A stretch of DNA of 64,000 bases, taken from Scolanthus callimorphus (Eukaryota; Cnidaria; Anthozoa; Actiniaria; Edwardsiidae). The translations under genes and the position numbers were made by a program. The notes below the pieces were generated by a model that made no database searches, had not been told where the DNA came from, and saw only the letters and a list, made by a program, of their open reading frames with translations. Below, piece by piece: positions 47,415 through 57,912 of this stretch (its first letter is position 1; every line of letters begins with the position of its first letter). The DNA lies in the NCBI GenBank assembly GCA_033964015.1, contig CM066916.1, positions 28,847,404 through 28,911,403 on the forward strand, written 5' to 3'.

Positions 47415-50400
47415 GTAGGTTTTTTGTAGACGCATGATTGTGCTGAAAAACTAGGTATTAAGCGCTATAAAAAATACCTTTTATTTTTAGATTTTGACCT
47501 CGTAAACAACGCTTCCTTGTATTGTTCTAGGTGTTGATTTGAATGGCCTGCGATTATTCTGAACGATATATTATCAGGATATATTTTGGAGTTTTTATAT
47601 TTAGAGACAGCTGACAGAATATTAAAATGCCCGGCTTTATCCTTGTTTATCTGCTCAGAGAAATCAGAAATTAGAGTCTGATGGGGTCTCATGGCGTTTG
47701 CAAGTCATGCCACACCGTGACGGACGCGAGAAAATCGCAGTATTACCTCAAAAACGTGGTAGAGCTAGACGTAAACCGCGGTATGTTGTCGGGAGGAGCA
47801 AATGGCATAAAAAGGTAAAGAAAGAAAAAGAAAAAATACTATCACAATATTATCTTATTTCAAAGTTGAAAAAAAGAAAGAACGAAAGCTAATGCAAACA
47901 CGTATTAATTTTCTCTCGTCACAACATTCATATCACCCCTGAGAAGAGAGAGCATGGAATGAAAGTTGTAATTTCTGGCTCGATACCTTTTTTTGATTTA
48001 TGTAATATATCTATTTATGCAAACAAGCTTTCGATGATGTGGCAAGAGGTACTGTTTAAGACAGAAAGAACTTTCTAACTTGTCAATAAATCTCCTGCGG
48101 TTTTCATACACGTTATTCATGCAAAAACGTCCCAGCTGCGAATTATAAACGCACTAGCTGATACTAGCATTGATGTTCTGCCTCCCATACGTCATCAAAT
48201 TTGCATAAAACTTTGATCTTACATATCTCGTTAACCCAAAAAGATATAAAAGCCTTTTCCCGCTGACAATTTCAGCATGTAAAGAATAAATGAAAGGCCG
48301 AGTATGTTCATATCTTTATATAACAGACAAAAATGACAAGATGGTAAAATGTAAAGTAAGTTATATTTCGGCAAAATTCTATGCCATCATCAGACTGATG
48401 ATGATGGCATAGAATTTTGCCGAAATATAACTTACTTTACATTTTACCATCTTGTCCTTTTTGTCTGTTATATACAGATATGAACATACTCGGCCTTTCA
48501 TTTATTCCAAAAAGATATGGCACCAGAATTTTTGGCATACTTTTTTGTTCAAGCATGCAATTATAATTTCTGTCCACGCTCTCTCATCTCAGAGGTGATA
48601 TGCACTTTAATGATTTGACTACTTTGTAAATTATCCCAGAGGCTAAGGTACCAAGTGCTCAACGTCACACCAGATCTCCCGCGGTCACTGGTCCTACAGA
48701 CTCTACAAGAGGCCTTTGATAAATGGGCAAACGCCACCAACCTCGTTTTCGTGCGCGTGTCCCCCAAGTCACGTGACGCCGATATTACCATCCGATTCGT
48801 TCCTGCTGGTTACCATGGTGATGAGCAGTCGTTTGCGAAAGGGCCAAAGGAAGAACTGATTGGACATTCCTTTCCACCATGGAATAACACAGGTAACTAC
48901 TAGAGCAGATTTCGTATGACTGTGAAACGTGCCGCGTAAAGGTTGTTCCGCACCGCGACCGTGACCGTGCTGCGACTACGCGATTTCATTCGGTATCTAC
49001 AGCAGGCCAGGTTCCGTACCGCCACCGCGACAGTACCGCGCCGTGTCACGGTACTTTTCACAGTCATACGAAATCTGCTCTATATATACTAAGTATGTCA
49101 CCATCACTGTGCAACTTGAGCTTTTTATAGAATTCGATTTCATATACACTGGAACCCATTTCTTGACACAAACTCCCCTTCTCCTCGCGCACGCTCAACA
49201 CAAATTTCCTCCTCCTCCTCACAAAAAAATATATCTCCTCCTACTCTCACAAGCTCCCTCTTCTCCCCTCGCACAAACTTCTTCCTCCTTACACAAGCTG
49301 CCTCCTTCGCCTCACATAAACTCCCTTCTCCACTCATACAAACTATTTATTTCCATCATAGTCCTTACACAAACTTCCTACCCCTCACAACTCCCTCTTT
49401 ACTCAAATAAACTCCCTTCCCCTCAGCACTTAAATCTTCGGCCTTCTCCCTCAAACAAACATTCCCCTAACATAAATTCCCTCCCCTCATACAAACTTCC
49501 TTCTTACCTCACACAAACTTGCTAAACAGGAAGATAAACCGTCTTCTATAAGTCATAATTTTCTCTCTTCCAGGTCGGTCCGGTGATATCCATTTTAACG
49601 ACGACAAATACTTTTCTTTACCTGGACATGCGCGCGCAGCCTATGACCTCCTCTGGATCGCAATGCACGAGATCGGGCACAGCCTCGGTCTGAAGGACAC
49701 AGGAAACCCAATGGCTGTCATGTACGTGTCGTACATGGCTTACTTCTACAGAGGTGACCGGTCGTTAGGTGATGATGACATCAGAGGGATACAAGCCTTA
49801 TATGGTAGGCAGGATACATCGTCAGACGTTATACAGCTAAGTCAGGGGCTCATAAATAAGGGTGTCCCTTTCAGTTGTTGCACTACTGACATGATTTTTT
49901 GTTATTTTAAGAACGGGGTTACCGCGAAAATTGTAAAGCTTATGTTGTTCTAGCCAATCAAATTCGTTTAATCAGTCGCTTTACAGACGCCTATTTACAA
50001 CGGATACCGTATTTACTTGAATCTTATTGATTATTTTTTGGCCTTTCACCGAGCACAAATCTACTAAAACTGTACAAAACAATGCTAAAATTGACCGCAG
50101 TCATTTGCCGAATACCATTTTCGATCGAGTGTTCAAAAATGGGATACGGAGGGTGGGTGATGCTTAATCGAGGGCGGCGTTTAATCTATGCACTTACAAG
50201 CACTGATTTCATCTGAAACAAGACCAAATACCAATCTTAAAATAAGTATGGTCCAAAACACCTTATCAAAACGACCCTATTATGATTCCATCTCAGACAT
50301 GAATACTAAATCTGCATTCTTGACTTTCGAAGGCGCACCTCAACCACCGGGCATACCAAATGAGTGTGGTATGACTTCAATGGATGCCATGGTAACGACC

Positions 50401-51828
50401 GCTGACAGGATGACTTATTTGTTTGCGGGCGCATTCTTTTGGGTCATGTCCGACCGAGGTCCGACATCCAACGCGCTACGGATCCGGAAATTCTGGAATG
50501 GACTGGAAGATGGGATTGACGCCGCCTTTACAAGACAATCTGACGGGATGACATTTATTTTGAAGGGTTCAAGGTTGGTTTGCCACTTTGACCGAGAAGA
50601 AAAACAAAATGGCGACCGGCCAAGAGTACCACGTTTCTCGAGTATCTGTTCGAGTATTTGTGAATTTTCTTGCCTTTTTTTCGCTAAATATGCCAAGAAA
50701 AATTACAGTTCTTCAAATAAGGTAAGGGACTTCCTATGGGGGAAATTTTGCGACTTTGGCAAGTCGGCAATTTAGGCGAAGTTTTCACGTGATAAGCGAA
50801 GGTCGTAAGTCATTAGTACCATCAGCTTGAATAGGCAAACGTTGTCGATCATTTATACAACCTTTTTGCCTTCATTATTGGCTTTATTTGAACTCGCTAA
50901 AAAATCAAATCAATTACTCGAGGTAATGTCCATAATTTTACCTAGTTAGCAATGTGATAGATATATTTTTTCAAGCCAGCAGAAAATATAAACGTTGTAT
51001 GACAATATTATTGATAAAAACGTTTGTAGAACGATTAACGTTTTCCCTGCGGAGACAGCAGATAAATGTCGTAACAGCACGTTTTTCTCCCCGAAACTTT
51101 AAATCGATTTTCCAAGCAGAACATGTTTTATTTTTCCAGCCAGCTAAGGAGCTGCGGAACAGAAAGGGCAGATTTCGCATGGCTGTGAAAAGTGCCGCGA
51201 CAAGGCACGGCACGGTCGCGTCACGGAACCTGTAGTCGCGGCACGGCACGGTCGCGTCACGGAACCTGTAGTCGCGGCACGGTCACGGTCGCGTCACGGA
51301 ACCTGTAGTGGTGTCACGGTCGCGGCGCGGCACAAGTTTGTCGCGACACTTTTCACAGTCATACGAAATCTGCGCTAATTTACGGATGACCAATCCTCGA
51401 GTTTGAAATGAGAATTTTATGTTCACAGATTCTGGATGTTCCGCAATCGTGCAAGGATAGAGGGTCCGCTACCTTTCACACATCCGGAGCTGAACATCAC
51501 AAACCTAACGAATATCACCGCCGCCCTGGAATCCACCAATCACAAGACAGTATTCCTATTCAAGGGGTCCAATTACTGGCGATATCGCCCTGATCAGCGT
51601 AGACTTTTTGAGGAAACTCCAAGGCGTATAAAACGGGGACTCCCCGCTAATCCAGACGCAGCCATAAGATGGTACAACGGCAAGGGATATTTGTTCAAAA
51701 ATGACGACTACTATCGACTTAAGGGGAGAGGGGTGCGAAAAGCCTCTGGTTATCCTAGAGGTCTCCATGATAACTGGTTAGCCTGTGGTGATATAAGAAC
51801 GCAACTCAACCCAGTCATTCGCCCTTAA
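47292..51828 (+). CDS. Matrix metalloproteinase with hemopexin domain, six exons
   Basis: A zinc endopeptidase of the metzincin clan, predicted to cleave extracellular or pericellular proteins. Proposed exons are 47292-47414, 47659-47814, 48640-48892, 49574-49804, 50333-50573 and 51429-51828; all phases agree (0,0,1,1,2) and join into 467 codons. Order: hydrophobic signal or signal-anchor (residues 11-29), short propeptide, furin-type RARR (76-79), catalytic domain (about 83-255), four-blade hemopexin domain closed by Cys near PNECG and WLACG. The cysteine-switch motif PRCGxxD is not seen. Zinc motif H209-E210-x2-H213 is present, but residue 219 is Asp where MMPs have His; Met227 of the Met-turn is kept. 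The anchor, furin site and missing switch recall MMP23, but MMP23 has no hemopexin domain. An inactive protein or altered zinc site is possible. Confidence 0.85.
47659..47814 (+). CDS. Metalloproteinase exon 2: propeptide and furin site
   Basis: Acceptor TTATCTGCTCAG at 47658, donor GTAAAG after AAAAAG; 52 codons, phase 0 to 0. It encodes the basic run RGRARRKPRYVV followed by GRSKWHKK. The tryptophan-containing start after a furin site is the usual beginning of an MMP catalytic domain. Confidence 0.8.
48283..48511. mobile_element. 228-bp near-perfect palindrome in intron 2
   Basis: Arms of about 108 bases, from AATAAATGAAAGGCCGAGTA through GGCAAAATTCTATGCCATCA, are almost exact inverted copies around a tiny centre at 48393-48398. 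CCAAAAAGATAT occurs at 48236 and 48509 on the two sides. Such a near-perfect palindrome implies a recent foldback insertion. Confidence 0.9.
48640..48892 (+). CDS. Metalloproteinase exon 3: catalytic domain, first half
   Basis: Acceptor TTATCCCAG, donor GTAACT, phase 0 to 1. It encodes RLRYQVLNVTPDLP, the helix VLQTLQEAFDKWANAT, the strand ADITIRFVPAGYHGDE and GHSFPPW. H in YHGD and H in IGHSF match the structural zinc ligands of MMPs. Confidence 0.9.
48903..49080. mobile_element. 178-bp MITE in intron 3, ten bases after the donor
   Basis: GAGCAGATTTCGTATGACTG at the left and its complement (CAGTCATACGAAATCTGCTC) at the right; TA on both sides suggests a Tc1/mariner-type target. The GC-rich interior (CCGCGACCGTGACCG...) is imperfectly palindromic. 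Relatives at 51166-51374 and 61884-61910. Confidence 0.9.
49168..49535 (+). repeat. G-poor CT/A-rich low-complexity tract
   Basis: Almost no G on the plus strand; CACAAACTTCC- and CTCCTCCTC-like words recur irregularly. The 160-codon frame across it (49043-49525) consists of Pro, Ser, Leu, Thr and His and is a composition artefact within intron 3. Confidence 0.8.
49574..49804 (+). CDS. Metalloproteinase exon 4: zinc-binding motif
   Basis: Acceptor CTCTTCCAG, donor GTAGGC, phase 1 to 1. It encodes GDIHFNDDKYF (structural zinc and calcium site), then AMHEIGHSLGLKDTG and MAVMY, ending DDIRGIQALYG. The third-ligand position reads GAC (Asp) unambiguously. Confidence 0.95.
50333..50573 (+). CDS. 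Metalloproteinase exon 5: hemopexin blades 1-2
   Basis: Acceptor TTTCGAAG, donor GTTGGT, phase 1 to 2. It encodes PNECG (first disulfide Cys), MDAMVTTADRMTYLFAGAFF and GIDAAFT...MTFILKGSR, the DAA-TYLFKG pattern of hemopexin repeats. The frame continues past the donor to 50775, but the exon 6 junction argues for splicing here. Confidence 0.9.
51166..51374. mobile_element. 209-bp MITE in intron 5
   Basis: GGGCAGATTTCGCATGGCTG and the inverted end CAGTCATACGAAATCTGCGC match the 48903-49080 element. The interior is a tandem repeat of about 36 bp, GTCGCGTCACGGAACCTGTA with flanking GGCACG words, present three times (51210-51320). A TA follows the right end. Confidence 0.85.
51429..51828 (+). CDS. 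Metalloproteinase exon 6: hemopexin blades 3-4 and stop
   Basis: Acceptor GTTCACAG; phase 2. It encodes FWMFRNRARIEG, TAALESTNHKTVFLFKGSNY, DAAIRWYNGKGYLFKNDDYY and the closing Cys in DNWLACGD, then TAA at 51826. No transmembrane or GPI-like tail follows, so any membrane attachment would be at the N-terminus. Confidence 0.9.
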
Positions 51829-52790
51829 GAAGCCTAAGGCGCCTCCATTTTGTCAGCCTAGCAACATAATGAGTCAGGGCGTCAGAGAAATCATCCATTT
51901 CCAGATGTTGTGAGATGTTTTCGACTGAATTTTGTAAAATAGTGAAGAACAAAACCTTGCATTGTTATTTTGATGTAATTCGTCTTCTGATATCGAAGAA
52001 TTGACAGCAAGAAAGGAGTGACATAGAAACATAAATGACTTCTATTTATAAGAAAATGGTGGCCAGACGGCTGAATTACGGATTAATTCCCTTTATTACA
52101 CTTGATACCACGTTTCCCAGAATCCTTTTCGTAGTTCCTTTTGTTTGCCTCATTAACACTTTTATCTTGCAGCTCCCAAAGGAGCTCGAAGCTTTGAATA
52201 ACAAAACGAATTTGAAGAGGATTCTGATAGTAGTGGTATCAAGATGTTATAAGGGGAATAGGAAATTTGCACTATTGCCTCATTTAACTACGACTACTAG
52301 AATCCTTTGCAGTTTTCTTTTCTTATGCAGATAAACCGCTATTGGAAACAATAGGCGGTAATTGCGCGAACAAAAGAGACAATGCCAAGGTTTCCGGTAG
52401 TCGTAGTAAAATACGTCATAATGAAAATTTCCTATTGTGATTTACAAAAATCTAAAAATATTACTAATAAGTACTAATAAAATGTACTGATAATGTACAT
52501 AAAATATACAAGTGCTCTTTAACTGCAAAAGATAGGTTCGGAATGTAGTTGCTCAAGGCTCTTCTGTGATTGGATAAAACAATACCAAACACACAGGGCG
52601 GATTTCAGATGATCGCCGAAAGTAAGCCAGGCTTGCGTCTAATCAGCGTTTCTGTTGGTCCAGAGCAAAAGTCTTTCGTCTTTCAACCAATCAAAATCGC
52701 GAGCTAAATCAAAACGCGCCGATGCTTACGCCATGACTAAATGCAAGTCTGACCCCCTTCGCCTCCTGATTGGTTTGTTGTTGAATACAT
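51829..52790. other. No gene; small inverted repeat
   Basis: Presumed 3' UTR of the metalloproteinase, then about 0.9 kb without a recognised gene. GAATAGGAAATTTGC...ACTACGACTACTAG at 52257-52303 and TAGTCGTAGTA...AATTTCCTATTGTG at 52396-52440 are inverted copies and may be a small MITE. Confidence 0.45.
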
Positions 52791-52794
52791 CCAT

Positions 52795-53485
52795 CCATCA
52801 TGGACACCGCGGCAAAACACATTTGCCATGCGCTAAAGATTCACTTCCTGTGAAATGAAAACAAAAGAAATAATCTTCATAACAAAACAACTCGTGCCGT
52901 CTTGGAAATTCGGAAAACGTAAGCTCCAGACACAAAACGTAAGGCCACAAATAGAGCAGCTAGAATGATCATATCTTTCTCTGAACATTTGCACCTCGCA
53001 CTTTAAGGCTTGCACCCGAGGCGAAATTTATGGTTTAAAGTCATTCTCGTACCCAGACCTCCCCGGCTCATCACCGCGCGGGGGAGGCTCTGGTGACATC
53101 TACCGACGCATGCGTAAAAGAAAATGGTGGTTTTATGCCTCACAATTACTTTTAGAGCATTCAAGTCGAAAGCATAGGTTGAAAAGACGACTACGAAACG
53201 AATGCCAGTGTTATTTTGACAGATATGCTTTTATAAAGCGAGATTAAGCTACTTTTATGTACGCGTGCGCGCCATTTCAGCCAATCAGCGAAGGCCCTCA
53301 AATGGATGTCACCAGAGCCTCCCCTGCGAGGCGACGAGCCAGGGAGCTCTGGGTTCGAGAATGGTTTAAAGTCAAAATGTATCGTTCGCTGTTGTTATGT
53401 AGATTTTTTCAATTGTCCTCATTTCACAGACCAGTGAATCTTAAGCGCATGGCAAATGCGTTTTGCCGCGGTGTCTCCATCATGC
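52795..53485. mobile_element. Outer foldback element, split by a younger insertion
   Basis: Arms 52795-52885 and 53390-53485 are inverted copies. Both contain ACACCGCGGCAAAAC, CATTTGCCATGCGCT and GATTCACT...TGTGAAATGA or complements. The MITE at 53042-53363 lies between them, with duplicated target sequence, so it entered the older element. Confidence 0.75.
53042..53363. mobile_element. 322-bp Mutator-like MITE with 9-bp TSD
   Basis: CATTCTCGTACCCAGA starts it and TCTGGGTTCGAGAATG ends it; inverted ends continue through CTCCC(C/T)GGCTC and GGGGAGGCTCTGGTGACATC for about 60 bases. GTTTAAAGT flanks it at 53033-53041 and 53364-53372. Ends of the same type occur at 59289-59304 and near 63680-63697. 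Confidence 0.9.
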
Positions 53486-53724
53486 GCTGAGGATGCTCAC
53501 AGCTGCGTCACCGTGGCCCTTTAACGAGGGACGACTAGACCTACCCATAATGCACTGCTTCGACACCATTTTCGATACAGTTTCTTTTTCTGTTTAGCGC
53601 ATTTTACCGTAGACGCGGAAAACATAGTAATAGTAGACTTTAAAGTGAGAGTTCCTGATGCGGCCATGAATAATGAAAACAAAAACAAAGCAATGCATTA
53701 TGGGTAGGATGCGTAGCCCCTTTA

Positions 53725-54130
53725 ACGTCATCTGGTTCCGATAAGTGTTATGCATATTCCATCTCACGGAATCTGGTTCCTATAAGTTATGCATATTCCA
53801 TCTCATGGAATTTGCCTATTCCGGGAGACGGAATCTACGGTTTAACGACCGAACACGCAAAGTCTAACCGATTTGCAATGTTGAAGCAAAGGTAGCAACA
53901 TCTCGTCAAAAAGACCCTGAGTGTTGGTCCAGCCGAGGTTCAAACCCACGACCTTCCGCTCGACAGACGAGTCGAACAACTGGGCAAATTGGAAGTAGGA
54001 AATGAATTTTTTACGGTTTAATTTTGCTCAATTATCTAGAAAAGACAATGAGTGTTGGTCCTGCTGAGGTACGAACCCACAATTCCCGTTCGACTGACCG
54101 GCGCTCTTAAAGCGTAGCTAACTGCGAGTA
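53725..54130. repeat. SINE-like blocks with tRNA-like B-box words
   Basis: 53725-53900 repeats the 1010-1160 block (TTTAACGTC, GAGACGGAATCTACGGTTTAACG, GTCTAACC). It is followed by two direct copies, 124 bp apart, of GTGTTGGTCC(A/T)GC(C/T)GAGGT...(C/G)AACCCAC with a CGCTCGAC/CGTTCGAC block. The complement of the first reads GGGTTTGAACC, close to a Pol III B-box, suggesting tRNA-derived origin on the minus strand. Confidence 0.4.
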
Positions 54131-54370
54131 GGAAATGTATTTATGGTTATATTTAGCTTCGATCACACCTACGTACTTTGATATCTTTTAGGGTTGATAA
54201 TACCTGGTCACGCCCGGTTTTGTATCTTTTGGGGTTGTTTTCACAATTTCCGACCATCATCTCCCGGTCCGTTTAAAAAGAAAGTCTCCCATACCTCATC
54301 GTGTTGACAGTCTGCTCGACAAAATTCTAGTGGCATATAATATTAATATTAAAACCTCTTGACGCCTTCA

Positions 54371-54961
54371 TTAAAGTGCATATGAAACGAAATCAATTTT
54401 TACATTATTCAACACATTGTTTTTAAAGAAGTGAGTACTGCAAGTTTGAAAGAATTCCGGTAAAATGCTGCGATGTTATGACCGTTCAAAGTTACGTATT
54501 TTGATGTGACCTCTGGCTAGCACATTAGGCATTTAGAATATCAGATGACACTGTTTCGTGACGTAATTTTGTTTCTACATGACAAGGCGAGATTAAAGAA
54601 GATGACGAATTCGGCTTCTTATACCCTTCAGACATGCAGCAGGAAATTCAAATAAAGATTGCTTAGGGAAAACATTTTTATCTACCTAACCAACCAGTTT
54701 TTAAAGGTTTATAAGACTTCTATAGTATGCAAGTTAGGTTTTTAGCGTGATCGCGCTCATAGTCTTTGTACACAAGCAAACAAAATGATGCGTCAAATTA
54801 CATTACTCGCATGCTAATTAGCTAGCCACAAATCTCTTGACTTTGCGAGCGCATAGCTTCGCGGTTATTTATCAAATCTTTCTCAAACTTGGTCAGCATG
54901 TTTGTCTAATAATGATCTTTCCAGAGATCCGAAAAACGATTTCGTTTCATATGCACTTTAA
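54371..54961. mobile_element. TTAA-flanked 590-bp transposon at the NLR 3' end
   Basis: TTAAAGTGCATATGAAACGA plus four bases at the left is matched exactly by its complement at the right (54938-54961), a perfect 24-base inverted end including TTAA on both sides. TTAA is the target site of piggyBac and Kolobok elements. No transposase frame is present. On the minus strand the right end supplies the last four codons and the TGA of the NLR gene. Confidence 0.85.
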
Positions 54962-57912
54962 AATGCATGACAATAGGTCAGCCGGCGTTCCAACGAAACG
55001 CTCTTGGGTGCCACACTTGTTTCTAATAGAATAGCTCGAGTGGGTTATTTCTCTTAAAGTTGTACTTGATTTACACGCTGTGGTAAGCAATTTCGCACTT
55101 TTCCCGTCAATGTTTATTCCTACCACCTCGAGCACTTCTAGTGAACTTCTCGCTACACCATGGGCTAATGCACACATGCCCTTCTCTCCGATTGCGTTCC
55201 CATTTATAGAAAGAACTTTAAGGGCGCTATTGTTCGCTAACCCTTCTGCTATGGAAGTGGCTTCCAAGTTACCAATACCAATGTCAGAGACAAATAGACT
55301 TTGCAATACGTCATTCTGGGATAGCATATCCAATAGAGCTTTTGCTCGTTTATTCTCATTGTCCCTTACTGTAGAAACATTTCCTGAAATGTTAAATTCT
55401 AGCAAGGTTTTGTTCCGTGTCAGCGCCTGTGCGAGACTGCAGATCCCTATCCAGTTGATATCGTTGTGTGAAACATTAAGTTTTTTTAAAGTAGTATTCT
55501 CTCGCAAGCCACTAGCAATGGCTATCGCGCCGCAGTCTCCTATGTGATTTAAGGAAATGTTTAACTCTGTCAATACACTGTTATTGGACAGCATTTGTCC
55601 AATCGTAGTAGCACCCTCGCTCAGAATGCGGTTAAAAGAAAGGTCACATGCTGTTAGCTTTTTACTTTTATTTAACGCTTGCGCTAAAAAAACAGCACCC
55701 TTGTCTCCTATTGCTTCCTTCAGGTCTTTCTCTTGCAAACCACACCGGTAAGGATCAAGGATATCATAATTTCTAACCGAAATTTCACACAAGCCATTCA
55801 TCTTTGGAATCGTTTTAGCTATTTTCTTTGCACTTGAGTCCCCAATGCCGCAATTGACAATACGAAGTACTCGCAAAGTCATGTGTCTTTCAAGAGCTTT
55901 GCATAGCTGTGATACAGCTATAGCAGAAAATCTTTGGAACGATTGAAAGAATATCAGCTCCAATGAGGTGTTATTAGCCAGACCTGTGGCGATGGAAATT
56001 ACGTCTCTGGCATCTATATTTGTGCTTGAAATTCTTAGGTGAGTTAAAACGTTTTTCTCTAATAGTTTTTTCAAAGCAGATGCAGAACTGCTGTCCGCGT
56101 TATTTCGTTGTATATCTAACCGTTTCAGTCTGTCATTTCCCATCAATGAATTTATTAATTCAAGCGTTGACTTTTTCGAACAAGTACCTAGGTCTACTGA
56201 GAGTGCACTTAAAGTGCCCTTTTGCCTCAAAATGTCAGCCAATAACATGACATCTCGATCTCCAACATTACTTTCTCTCACATCAAGGTGTTGAACACAC
56301 GTATTTTCAACCATCGCATGGCACAAATACGTGGCGAAGTCGTCTTTTTGAAGATCGTAGAGTATGAGCTCTTGGAGTGGAAAGAGGTCAGTCGCATTCT
56401 CGACAGCGTTATTGCTGTCTGCGGCGTGTTGAGCTTTTTTCTTCAGCAAAATGGACAACCCCTCTAGGGCTTTCTTTTTAGAGTTTGCTTGAAAAAAAAT
56501 ATCCGCAGTCACCGGAGTTTGCAAATAAATAGACTCTAATGTTTCTTGAAAGTCATCTTCATTTTTGCATTGCGATAATAGTTCACAAAGTAGTGCAAGA
56601 AGATAGGGAGACATGCTTTTCTGATCCAATGCCGATGTTATACTTCTAGCAGCGCTACCAGCTGACGCGCTACCTATCAATCCAGGCAAATCATAACGGC
56701 CCATGGCATTCAATGAATCTGACGTTACTGTTAAGACGATACCAGCGCACTCTCCTTTCTTCAAAATGTCAGCTAGATAAAGTGCAGCAAAGAAATCTTG
56801 GAATGACTTGTGCGCGAAATAGAAGCTTTCTGTTGACCTTACTGATCGTTTGGAAAACCGCTTGACAAGAAACCCCACGTTCGTCAGTTCCCCTGGTATT
56901 TCCTTTGCGCCAAAATTCAATTGCCCATTCTGGAGTCCCTCGAACGCCAAATGCCCCAAAGCTTGATGTCTTTCTTGAAATTCGTGCATGAGTGTTTCGT
57001 CATCGACATCGATGTTCTTCTTTAGGCAATACCGTTTTGTTATACAAAACACTATTTCGTCGTACAAATCGCGAATGTCAAACTCTTTCCTAAGAAGAAG
57101 TCTCTCCTTGTTCTCTCTGAAAATAATACACAGTAAAGCAATGTTCAAAGGATTTGTAATTAGTTCTACGATAAACGGATTACTGATGATAAAATCGACA
57201 AGCTCAGTCATCAACATCTCAGAATTGTAAAACTTCTGTATGTACTCTACAGGTCCGCTTTCAACAAACCCTTTGATTTCTAATAACCTTTGACCTTTCT
57301 TGTGTAGTTTCCTGCTCTTGTTCTGTCGGGCGGTGACAATTACAGAGCACTGGGACAATGATTTTTTAGCTATCACTTTTCCCAGCCCCATGATAAAACC
57401 TGTTTGAGTTTCTGGAATCTCGTCGCATCCATCAAATATAATACAGACTTTTTCTTGATTTAACTTGATGTAATTCCAAAGAATGCCCCTTTCTTCCTCG
57501 GTAAACTCTTCAGGAATTAACTGCGTATGGATGGCGGCAGGAACCGAATCATGCTCGATCCCAAGGCAGTTCAGGTTCAGCAACATTTCAAACTCCGGAA
57601 AATGACTGGATTTGTCAATCCTGCCCATGGCCCAATCGTACGCAAGCTTGCGACAGAATGTCGACTTTCCCACGCCGGGGTCACCCTCAATGAGAACATT
57701 CGTTATCTTAACGTCTGATTTGTCAGCCCAGAATATATTGTGCATTGCGACCTGATGGACTTGTTGGTTTGAATCTGTAGAGACTATCAGTAGCTCTGTA
57801 AACATTTCCTCCAGCGTACACTGTTCTTCATCCATCCATGGAAGTGGATCTATTACCGTCTCCTCTCCAACTGTGTAGTGTTGTATCAAATGCGCTTTGA
57901 ACCTCTCCACAA
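54947..57912 (-). CDS. NLR exon 4: NACHT and leucine-rich repeats
   Basis: A single 2966-base exon after acceptor TTGTTTCTAG, phase 1, reading VVERFKAHLIQHYTVG first. The open frame extends a few codons upstream without an ATG, so it is an internal exon. Typical LRR units include LTELNISLNHIGDCGAIAIA and LKKLNVSHNDINWIGICSLA, of about 28 residues. One unit is interrupted by an insert (NYDILDPYRCGLQEKDLKEA). The end RNKCGTQERF...LKCI runs into transposon sequence. Confidence 0.95.

Noticed and set aside
49043..49525. 160-codon plus-strand frame
   Set aside because: Low-complexity G-poor tract inside metalloproteinase intron 3; composition artefact.
55080..55547. 155-codon plus-strand frame
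   Set aside because: Antisense shadow of the LRR coding exon.
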